DNA of 64,000 bases. Origin: Henckelia pumila. Its lineage: Eukaryota; Streptophyta; Magnoliopsida; Lamiales; Gesneriaceae. The stretch is from the NCBI RefSeq assembly GCF_033568475.1, contig NC_133120.1, positions 86,384,151-86,448,150 on the forward strand. Reading direction: 5' to 3'. A program made the position numbers and the translations under genes. The notes under the pieces are model-generated. The model searched no databases and was not told the origin of the DNA. It saw only the letters and a list, made by a program, of their open reading frames with translations. This document shows positions 23,952-34,100 of the stretch, in pieces; the stretch's first letter is position 1, and every line of letters begins with the position of its first letter.

Positions 23952-26345
23952 TGGCACAACTAGTACTCGGTAATAGGACACATTAGATTTAATCGAGCAT
24001 AATTTGTCCGAAATTTGAGGACTATCATTTGGGTCATCGAGATCAGTCTCTCTTAGTGAAATTTATATCGGGTCTAAATGTCAGATATTTTGAACAACCC
24101 AAGACATATTCAGAATAATTTGTTCGATTTAAGGCACAAGATGACATGTCATTGGAACAACTAGTACGCATGGATGGGATAAATATTATTAAATCGAGAA
24201 CAATGTGTTCCAATTGACCATGAACCAATGAGAGCACCATTTGGGGATGTCCATTGACATCCAATGTATATAGTAAGGGTATATTGTCCAAAATCCTAAC
24301 TCATAACTTGTTTAATATGATGTTTTCTCGTCTTTAAGGACTAACATTTGCTATAATTTCACACATCTTTAAGAACAAGTCAGTGAGGGATCGAGCACAA
24401 CTAGTACGCATGGATGGAATAAATATTATTAAATCGAGAACAATGTGTTCCAATTGTAGGACAAACATTGTGGGCCATGTGGATCACACACTCCTAGTGA
24501 AAATGTCTTTGGAGCAAAATTTCATGTATTAGGAACAATCTTAGCCTTATAAAGAATAATATTTTCGATTTGAGGAACAATAAGGCATGCCTATGTTAAC
24601 ATGCACCAAAATCATATACTACACTGCATGACACAAGTGGAGAAGAGTTTTCAATCCTTAGAGATTTATAGGAGCCAATTTTTTCCAAGTGTTTGTCTAG
24701 TAATATATTGTGCTCTACATTGTCTAAGGTGTAGGAAAAAGACATTGATCATGAACAAATGAGAGTACCATTTGGGGATGTCCATTAACACCCAATGTAT
24801 ATAGTAAGAGTATATTGTCCAAAATCCTAACTCATAACTTGTTTAATATGATGTTTTCTCATCTTTAAGGACTAAAATTTGCTATAATTTTACACATCTT
24901 TAAGAACAAGTAGTGAGGGATCGAGCACAACTAGTACGCATGGATGAGATAAATATTATTAAATCGAGAACAATGTGTTCCAATTTTAGGACAAACATTT
25001 TGGGCTATATGGATCACACACTCCTAGTGAAAGTGTCTTTGGAGCAAAATTTCATGTATTAGGAACAATCTTAGCTTTATAAAGAATAATTTTTTCGATT
25101 TGAGGAACAATAAGGCATGCCCATGTTAACATGCACCAAAATCATATACTACACTGCATGACACAAGTGGAGAGGAGTTTTCAATCCTTAGAGATTGATA
25201 GGAACCAATTTTTTCCAAGTGTTTGTCTAGTAATGTATTGTGCTCTACATTGTCTAAGGTGTAGGAGAAAGATATTGACCATGAACCAATGAGAGCACCA
25301 TTTGGGGATGTCTATTGACACCCAATGTATATAGTAAGAGTATATTGTCCAAAATCCTAACTCATAACTTGTTTAATATGATGTTTTCTTGTCTTTAAGG
25401 ACTAACATTTGCTATAATTTCACACATCTTTAAGAACAAATCAGTGAGGGATCGAGCACAACTAGTACGCATGGATGGGATAAATATTATTAAATCGAGA
25501 ACAATGTGTTCCAATTGTAGGACAAATATTGTGGGCCATGTGGATCACATACTCCTAGTAAAAGTGTCTTTGGAGCAAAATTTCATGTATTAGAAACAAT
25601 CTTAGCCTTATAAAGAATAATATTTTCGATTTGAGGAACAATAAGGCATGCCCATGTTAACATGCACCAAAATCATATACTACACTACATGACACAAGTG
25701 GTGAGGAGTTTTCAATCCTTAAAGATTGATAGGAACCAATTTTTTCCAAGTGTTTGTCTAGTAATATATTGTGCTCTACATTGTCTAAGGTGTAGGAGAA
25801 AGACATTGACCATGAACCAATGAGAGCACTATTTGGGGATTTTCATTGACACCCAATGTATATAGTAAGAGTATATTGTCCAAAATCCTAACTCATAACT
25901 TGTTTAATATGATGTTTTCTCGTCTTTAAGGACTAACATTTGCTATAATTTCACACATCTTTAAGAACAAATCAGTGAGGGATCGAGCACAACTAGTACG
26001 CATGGATGGGATAAATATTATTAAATCGAGAACAATGTGTTCCAATTGTAGGACAAACATTGTGGGCGATGTGGATCACACACTCCTAGCGAAAGTGTCT
26101 TTGGAGCAAAATTTCATGTATTAGGAACAATCTTAGCCTTATAAAGAATAATATTTTCGATTTGAGGAACAATAAGGCATGCCCATGTTAACATGCACCA
26201 AAATCATATACTACACTGCATGACACAAGTGCACCAAGATGACTAATGTGTATCGGCTCAAAATGTTACATATATGGAACAATCCTTAAATTATGCGGAA
26301 TGATCTGTTTGATTTATGGAACAAGATGACATGTCACATGTATTT
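23952..26345. repeat. Tandem array of ~531-bp units within the MULE
   Basis: GCACAACTAGTACGCATGG recurs with CTAGTACGCA at 24161, 24401, 24931, 25462 and 25993. The spacings are 240, 530, 531 and 531 bp, so the first unit has an internal loss of ~291 bp and the last is partial. Units are very similar to each other. Diverged half-units flank the array (23952-24155 and ~26232-26345), e.g. CACAACTAGTACTCGGTAA. Each 531-bp unit contains internally related motifs (GAACAAT...TTCGATTTGAGGAACAA), suggesting it grew from a shorter unit. No ORF is conserved. Confidence 0.9.
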
Positions 26346-26521
26346 AAATTACTCTTTTGACCCTCACAATAAAACAAAAATAATAAAAAAAAAGACTTTG
26401 ACTCCCACCTACCCCTCATTATTAAGCTCTGTCGGTACACTTTATCCATTCACTTCTTCTTTCTCGTTTGGTTAGAGTTTTACTTTTCAAAATAAAATTT
26501 CATTCTTCAAGATCGAGCACA

Positions 26522-26722
26522 ATGGAAATGAAGATTGCACCACAATGTTTATGTGGTTTCGGAGAAATGATTTTACAAAGAGCGGGACCACGTTCGACCC
26601 GTCTGGGGGAGCTGTATTATATTTGCCCTCGTGAGGTGCAACATAAAAATCATTTTTTTGGTACGATGATTATCATGGTGAATCTCTTCAAAAATCACAA
26701 ATTTCAAACCAGACCCAAGTAA
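26522..26722 (+). CDS. Small GRF-type zinc-finger-like protein (probably broken)
   Basis: The ORF starts MEMKIAPQCLCGFGEMILQR and contains CLCG, ELYYICP and HKNHFFG, in the order and spacing of a GRF zinc finger (CxCG...YxCP...C/HxFF). In known members the motif ends FFxWYDD; here a TAC GAT GAT codon run follows in a different frame, so a one-base loss near 26662 is likely. GRF fingers bind nucleic acid in known proteins, and short plant versions are common. It lies in the MULE between the tandem array and the transposase, on the strand opposite to the transposase. The family call is moderate. Confidence 0.5.
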   Translation: MEMKIAPQCLCGFGEMILQRAGPRSTRLGELYYICPREVQHKNHFFGTMIIMVNLFKNHKFQTRPK

Positions 26723-26750
26723 GCAAGGTAGAGAGAGCTGCACATATTCA

Positions 26751-26969
26751 ATGAATCAACAATCTGCATCATCGTCTCTCCATGATTCAACAGAACAGTT
26801 CAATTACAAGAAGAAGGAGCATTCGTCCTCTGATGTTCTAGACAACCAGTCTACTAGAACAGCCGGGCCCGACCATATCGTAGAAATATGTTGTTGTTTT
26901 GGTTGCACGTGTTTTGTTCTTGTGCTAATTTTACTTCTAGCTCTGTTTATTGTAATAATCAAACAATAA
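26751..26969 (+). CDS. Small protein with C-terminal membrane anchor
   Basis: 72 codons: a Ser/Gln-rich start (MNQQSASSSLHDSTEQ), a polar middle, then a hydrophobic C-terminus (CTCFVLVLILLLALFIVIIK) that should form one membrane helix. It lies 28 bp after the GRF-like ORF in another frame. Short plant GRF proteins often end in such a helix, so this may be the second half of the same gene after frameshifts. No function is assigned. Confidence 0.4.
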   Translation: MNQQSASSSLHDSTEQFNYKKKEHSSSDVLDNQSTRTAGPDHIVEICCCFGCTCFVLVLILLLALFIVIIKQ

Positions 26970-27498
26970 GTTCTAGATTTATTCAGTTTTATTCCAAATT
27001 AAATACAAGTTGTACGAACTACATAGCAATTAGTACATTCCATTTGAAAATTTTAAAAGAACGACTAATTTGATTAATTCGTAACTGGGGAAACATATTT
27101 CACTGAAACATCCATGAAAAGAGAATTTCTCAAATTCGAACATTACATAGTAGTCAAATGTGTGGCATAATTGTTTACCACAAAAGCAGTTGGCTTCGGA
27201 AGAACATAAGACAACACAAAATGCCTAGAGTACACTACAACCACATATCAAGTTCAAATATCACAACTGTTGATTCCACAAATGCCTCAAACCAAGTTCA
27301 ATCTAGCAATGCTTCCGCTCGAACGTGTATGTCGTCTCGAGGGCAATTCTATGCTCGAACCCCCTTCCAATAATCGCTTTCTCCAGCATATGTGTAGCAC
27401 AAAGTAGATTAATTTTTTAATAAAGTCTGTTACAAAATTTACTAATAACAAAAAAATGGAAACACAAATTTTTTAAGCAATTACAGCTACTATATAGG
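26970..27498. other. Spacer between convergent MULE genes
   Basis: AT-rich DNA holding the 3' ends of the membrane ORF (plus) and the transposase (minus). No repeat, promoter or further coding region is seen. Confidence 0.5.
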
Positions 27499-29585
27499 TT
27501 ATTTGCAACTGCGTCTGTTGTGTCCTCTCGTATGACAACGACCACATGTTGACACACATGTATTAACTTGCGACGGTATCCTCTTCGTCTTCCTACGACC
27601 GGGCTGACTATGCACACAAGGAGCTTGGATTATTTCGGATTCATCAACACATGCCTTACTCGTGTCAAAGGTTGGGATTGGGTTAATAATTCCTTTGTAA
27701 GCCGCACGATACATCTCGAATTTGAAATACATGTCACAAAAATCATATAATGACAGCGATTTCGACTCAATGGCAGAGCAGGCGTGCTTGCATGGAAGCT
27801 TATTGATCTGCCAAGCTCTACATGAACAAGTTCTATCCGCTAAATCCACGGCAAATGATTTTTCACCATCAACAACCTCAAACTTCCAATTACACGAACG
27901 ATGCACTCTTAATGTTCTTGATTCGATATATACGCTTGCGACAGACTTTTATTTTCTTGGACTTAATTCATTATTCATGGATAAAGTTGATTCACGCCGT
28001 CGGTGCATCATGCTCATTATCTGCACGCGTATGTGATCCACCATACCAACAATAGGCAGATGACAAGCTGGCCTAACCCAACTATTCCAACACTCGGCAA
28101 TATTATTATTTATAACACCCCATCTGTTACCAACAGACAACGCATTCGCCCAACTCTATGGATCAGAATTTAAAATAAACCCACTAGCAAGTGGCATTGA
28201 CTCGAATATACTGTTTATATGTTGTTCATATTCTTGGAAGGATGGAGCATACGCAGCTTTCTTGAATACCGAAGACCAATGTTTTTTGTTATGTCTGGAA
28301 TAACTTCTCAACACCTAAAATGAAGAAAAACAATTTACATTCAGCTTAAAATAATAAAATAGTATGAAAATTTTACAGTAAAATTGGTCAAGGATACGTG
28401 ATTTAGAATTTACCTGTTTTACAAAATGATCCACTAAATATCTCAAACAATAAGCATGGCCACTCCGGCACTCCCAGAAAATAGTTGATTCACTGCCTTG
28501 ATAATACTAGGATGTCTGTCTGAAAAAAATGTGAACTCGTCGAATGGAATGCATTGATGGGAAAGGAGCACACTTCTCAAATGATAACAAAACCAATCCC
28601 AGTTCACATCATTCTCAGCATCTACTACGGCATAGGCAATTGTGAAAAGATCATCGTTTGCATCTTTTGACACAACAACTAAGATACATCCTTTATACTT
28701 ATTCTTTATATGAGTACTATCCAAAAAAATCAATGGCCTACAACCTCTAACAAAACCAACAGCACATGCATGAAAACAAATGAACAACCTTCTGAATTTT
28801 TTGGTCAAAAGATCAATATCACACTCAACAATACTACCGGGATTAGTCTTTTTAACAGCACTACAATACCATCGTAATCTATCATAGCATTCTTCATTTG
28901 TGCCATGAATATCATGCATCGCTAACTCTTTACCCTTCCAAACTTTGTGATATTCTAACTCTACCCCAAATTCTCTTTGCAAGTCCTGCTGCATTGTACA
29001 AAGACGATAAGAGGGCTCTCCTCTCAATTTTTCTTTCACAACATTTGCTATCCAATACGCATCAGCTCTAGGATGCCCTCTACTACGTAGATTATTCTCA
29101 CCATAACTATGCTTCAACATACATTTTCGGATGCCAAAAATATTGTCTGATTTATGTTTCGAACCATAAATTCTCCATTCACAGCTCTTCTCAGTACAAA
29201 TGACAATAACCTTCTCACTGTCATTTTTAACATACACAAATGAACGTCTGGTAGCAACAGAATAGTTTTTCAAACATTTCCTAAATTCAGAAGCACCCTC
29301 GAATGTTTGTCTTACACACATATGAAGATGAATCATATTAAGGACATCATCATCATCATTCAAAGACACAAGCATCTTATGCAATGGAGCTACGTAGTGA
29401 AGAATCATGGATTCCGGAGATATTTCTGCACATTTTTTGCCTAGACTCATAAAAATATCCATCAAGATACAACCACTGAAGATTGAGATGACAAACAATT
29501 GATTCTTGTATTTGCAGCAACCCAAAAACGAAAGATTGTAAGGACCACTTCCAGATTCCATTTTCAAGCTACAAAAACAAGACAC
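27499..29585 (-). pseudogene. mudrA: MuDR-type MULE transposase (mudrA-like), decayed
   Basis: The start is at 29585 or more likely 29561 (MESGSGPYN). In order: a MuDR N-terminal domain (TFEGASEFRKCLKNYSV, CEWRIYGSKH); the MULE transposase core with the first catalytic Asp in LIFLDSTHIKNKYKG, the second in SDRHPSI, the C/H motif GHAYCLRYLVDHF and the Glu in NNNIAECWNSW; a SWIM zinc finger (CSCRAWQINKLPCKHAC); and a C-terminal knuckle (CGRCHTRGHNRRSC). Frame is lost near 28485 between the second Asp and the C/H motif. A 99-nt intron fits at 28315-28413 (GTAAATTC...TTTTAG). Stops interrupt the second exon near 28155 and 27945. The catalytic residues remain, but no full protein can be made. The gene faces the Ulp1-like gene. 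Confidence 0.88.
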
Positions 29586-30310
29586 ACAATAAAAAATTCA
29601 ATAACAATTATAGTAGGATTTAAAACTAAAATCATTATATTAGGAATTAAAACATTACAATAAAGAACAATGAGAAATACCAGCTAATCTATCATAAAAT
29701 TCCATAAAATGATCTGCATTCCCAGTAACAGACATATAAATTTGATATTGTAAGAAAATTTGTAAAATTATCGCAATGCCCCAAATTAAACGAAACCTCT
29801 AAAATCATGACAAAATCTCAAACAATTCCATAAATCATGGATTTCGGAGATATTTCTGCACATTTTTTGTCCAAACTCACAAAAACATCCATCAAGCTAC
29901 AACCTCTAAAGATTTAGATGACAAATTTCTTCTTTTATTTACAGCAACCCAAAAAACGTAACATTGCTTTAATCACTTTCATATTCTATTTTCAAACTAC
30001 ATAAACACAGGCTCAAAAATCAAAACATGATACACTCATTCATAACACATTACACACAGACAAATACTACACGATAACAACTTCAAGAATAATTACAGTA
30101 CGTTTTAAAACTAAAACCATTATATTATGAATTAAAACATTATAATCGAGAACAGTAACAAATTCCAGCTAATATATCACAAAATTCCACAAAATGAACA
30201 GGATTCCCAGTAATAGACATGTAAAATAGATATTGTAAGCAAATCTATAAAATTATCGCAATGCCACAAATTAAACGCAACCTCTAAAATCATAACAAAA
30301 TCTCAAACAG
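29398..30310. repeat. Tandem duplication of the transposase 5' end
   Basis: Bases ~29398-29826 and ~29834-30310 are related direct copies, e.g. GGAGATATTTCTGCACATTT at ~29418 and ~29849, and ATTATCGCAATGCC at ~29766 and ~30252. The copied block covers the first ~55 codons of the transposase and its upstream leader. The outer copy carries an extra ~50-90 bp and has lost the reading frame. The rest of 30311-30548 is AT-rich. Confidence 0.75.
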
Positions 30311-30548
30311 TTTCATCGATTCAACATTTTAAACACGCACACAATACATCAATTTGAAACAATCTAATGTTTGCACACGGTTTATAATATTTCAAATCGA
30401 AATTAAAACCTTCAAATTTAGGAAAAACTGACTACGAGCACTGAGCACAAGGATTGACGGTTTTCTTCAGTCAACGCAGATCTACAAGAAACCCAAGACG
30501 ATGGAAGGAAAGTACAAATGGTTCATTAATCCGATCTACAAAGAAAAA

Positions 30549-30807
30549 GGAGGGAAATTACCGATCGTTCTTACTCTGGTCGTTCTTCTTTACCTTTTTG
30601 TTTCTTTCTTTTTTCTTTTATTTTCAAATAAGAGTAGAGGATATTGTGGGGTTATCAAAAAAATTGGGGGTAGTTTGGTCAATTGGTCACAAATAAGAAG
30701 CTCAAACATATTGCAGACATTTGTCAGGGTGTTAAAACACATAAAATCTTACACAGAAACTGAGAAATAATTTGAGACTGATCATGGGGGTTTATCGAGA
30801 CTTTCAC
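30549..30807. repeat. Right MULE terminal inverted repeat
   Basis: Reverse-complement match of 6963-7191 over ~230-260 bp with small indels. The outer end is TATCGAGACTTTCAC, followed by the TSD ATGTTTAAT at 30808-30816. Confidence 0.85.
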
Positions 30808-30891
30808 ATGTTTAATATCATTTTCTTTTATTTCAAAAAATAATCAAAATGAAGAAAAATCAAATTGTAAACATGTCGACTATCTCCCGAA

Positions 30892-30908
30892 CACGTGCAA
30901 CTCACGTG
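30892..30908 (+). promoter_or_regulatory. Two G-boxes upstream of the TBC gene
   Basis: CACGTG occurs at 30892-30897 and 30903-30908, 11 bp apart start to start (about one helical turn). They lie ~220-235 bp before the start codon at 31126 and ~85 bp from the MULE end. G-boxes bind plant bZIP and bHLH factors; use here is inferred. Confidence 0.5.
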
Positions 30909-31125
30909 GAGGCAACAAATCCACCTGTCAACCCTCTCTCTCTGTCCCTCGCGGACACGCAGACACAGGATTGTTCACCATTTCGATGATCGAATCGAAG
31001 TTAACACGAATTACGATAATCTTCCACAAACCCTTCGCCTCCAATTATTGATTTTTTTTTGGCCGCTGTAGGGAAATCTCGATACAGCGATCGATCCAAT
31101 CAATTTTCAAGCAGATACTCTCTCT

Positions 31126-34100
31126 ATGGTGAACAAAAAGGTACCGGAATGGCTCAACAGCTCCCTTTGGTCGGCTCCTCAACCTCCTCTGTCACCGCCG
31201 ACTCCACAGAGCCGTGGCGCCGCGACTGTCGAGCCGCCGGCGGTGATGCCACGGCCGGAGTCTCCCAGTACTTCTAACACGTCTACTGCTGCTGTGAAAG
31301 GGGAAGATAGGGATCCGCTGAGTGATAGTCATGGTAATGATGGTAATTTTTCTTACAATGATGATGAAAATGGAAGCTTTTCAGCCCACTATACCGCTTC
31401 TCCTGGAGGTGTGGTCGCAGCTGGGCCGCCGCCGCCGCCTTTCACTGCTGCTGAGGATGTTTCTAGGCATGCTCAGCTTGTACAAGAGGTTTTTCTTCCC
31501 CCATCTCCTAAGACACTTTAATTAGCAAATTGTTTGTTTACGAATGCATTTTTTAGCCTCAGAGAGAAATTAGAAGATATTTTTACGTGCAGATTGATGT
31601 AGTTACATGGATAAGAATCCTTATTCGTTAGTGACAATGAACAAAGCGAATAGGATGCTGACTCAGTTCCATCCTCTAGCGGACAATCTTAGATTTTCTA
31701 AGGACAGTTGAATGTCGCGAGACTTATTGATAAATAACTGTAGTCGCTGTTGCCCATGGTTTTCGTTGGTGTATCAACTTCTTCCTAATAGAAGGGGCTT
31801 ACCATTGATCTTTTATATTGCATGCCGTCGCTTATAGGCTGTTCATGCAAGCCTAGACACATGTTAATGTTGGTGTGCAGTCTCTCTTTCCCCCACATTT
31901 CAAACAAGAAGGAAAATTTCTACGAGGCATTTACTCCTGCTTACAAGTTGAACACTAATCAACGCTTCTAACCACTTCTTCCAGTCAAATCTTGTCAAAC
32001 TATTTTCAATTTTATTGTTTCCAAACATAAAAGTAGGATCGCAATTACAAACCCGTAAAAAAGAATTGGGTAAACATATATTGGATTCTTGAGACGCAAA
32101 AGCCAGGGAAAAAGCGAGATTACTCTCGAATGTTATGGGATAATGCATTCAGTGAGCAACTGCCTTCTCCTATTTCCTATTCATGTTTCTGAGTCTCCTT
32201 TGAAAAACATGAAGGCCGTCGACTTGGTTCTCATTTTAATGGAGGGAACTAATGATGGCTTCGCAAATAGTAGGCATCATGAACTTTATGCTATCATGGT
32301 GAGTGAGTTCCCAATGGCCTCTTCCCTCGAGAACGATTCTTGACTTATTTCAGAAAATTGTACTGTGATGTTGATGTGATGTTCCCAGTAAAAACAACAT
32401 TATAAGAATATACTTATTACTGCCTAAACATTCTGTTTTGTACTGCTATCATGCTAAAAGCGAGGGTATTTCCATTTTTTATGTAAGGGATCCAGGTTTA
32501 CCACTTGTAAGCGTATGTCTCCTTTAAGATTCAATATTATATGCCATGCCTATCTACAATAGAACTATACTTCCTAAGTCCTCAGTTTCTTTCATTTGAA
32601 CTACTATCCATATTAAAAGGCGGATTCATCTCCCATGTGTGTAGTTGGTTATCTCAGGATTATGATTTATTTAAACATTTGTCTCCTTTTGGATTTAAAA
32701 ATGCACGATGTGTTTTCTCCTTTTTTTCATCATGTTCAGAGTTAAAAACCTTTAGATGATCTTATGAATTGCATCACTTCTTCCTGATTACTAGTCGTCT
32801 TCTTCCTGATTACTAGTTGTCAAGGAAGATTATAAATATGGGAGAAATACGAAGGCTAGCATCACAAGGGATTCCTGATGGATCTGGGATTCGTCCAACA
32901 GTGTGGAAGGTATAAATTTTTATGAACTTCTGAACTTTATGCCTGTTTTTTAGGAAAACCAATGTCAAATTTAACTTTACAATGCTATTATATTGGGATG
33001 CCTAGTTTAAGAAAAGAAAAAAAAAATAGTCAACGATAGGTGAGGTCCATATGCTCTTGCAGAAGGTGCTTGAAATATCGTATGCATCAGTCGACAATAT
33101 TCTTCAAAGTGGTTTATTTTTTAGTCATGGCTCTTCATTCGGTAACACTTTGGTTAGTTGGTATCTCTTTTTGCACAAAGGACTCGTCTACCGTTAATTT
33201 AATAATGCAATTGAAGTGGACTAGTTAACAGTTGCTAAATATATTGCAAAAAATTGATAGTATAAAGTACTTGTTTTGATCTGAAATCTAACAGAATTTG
33301 CAAACTGTTCCACTGTGTGGTATTCTTCTCAAGCATCATAAGCTGCACTCATCCCTAATTTATTATTCTTGTTTCTGTTTTCTGATAATGGGTGATGTGG
33401 CTTGTTAAGCATTTCATGAAATATTATTTAGTCAGAGAAATAATGTTGTCATTGTTTTAGGTGTAAGTGTTAATCTAGACAACAATGATGGGATACCATC
33501 AAACTGATCAAAACAAAAGAAAGAAAGGTTGACCGTGGAAAAAAACTTCTCCTTCTTTCAGAATAATTGTTATATAAGAATGTGTTGCGAAGTATAAAAG
33601 ATGAGCCTAAGTGCTCTTCTGTTCTTCTTTGCTGATATAGATGTAAACACTGTGAATAGATGATAATGAAAACCTGTTACTTAACAACTGATGATGTATA
33701 TTTTTCACTATGTGTCTCTATTGATTTCAAAACTCTGAAATAGTTGGGAGTAATATATTACCACGGGCTCTTTGCAGCTGTTATTAGGGTATTTACCAAC
33801 TGATCGCTCGCTTTGGCCTTCGGAACTGGCCAAGAAAAAATCGCAGTATAAACATTTCAAAGAGGAGTTAATGATGAATCCTGTACGTTCTTGTGTCCTA
33901 AACTCTTCTGAAATCAGCTATATTCTACAGGATGTTGCCTTATATACATTATATTTACATCTACTGGAGTGGTTACTTGTTATTACCAGCTTGAGCTGAG
34001 TTAATTTAGTTTGGTGCCAGTTTTTAAGTTTTTTCAATGCAGATATATTTTTCCCTCTGCAATATTTTTGCATCTTCTGAATGTTTCCGTGGCTAGTCAG

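Larger units (their letters stand above)
6963..30807. mobile_element. 23.8-kb Mutator-like element carrying transposase and Ulp1-like protease genes
   Basis: The termini are long inverted repeats (GGGGAAAGTCTCGATAAA on the left; the right end read inward starts GTGAAAGTCTCGATAAA) flanked by a perfect 9-bp TSD. Contents from left to right: Ulp1-like gene (plus) split by a solo LTR and a Tekay element, a 531-bp tandem array, a GRF zinc-finger ORF and a membrane ORF (plus), and a MuDR-type transposase (minus). Without the two nested LTR insertions it would be ~11.4 kb. MULEs with Ulp1-like passengers are known from Arabidopsis (Kaonashi) and melon. Both main genes here carry frameshifts or stops, so the copy is probably dead. 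Confidence 0.9.

Noticed and set aside
23952-26345. Regularly spaced repeats resembling a CRISPR-like array
   Set aside because: Whole ~531-bp units are repeated with no unique spacers, in a plant nuclear context.
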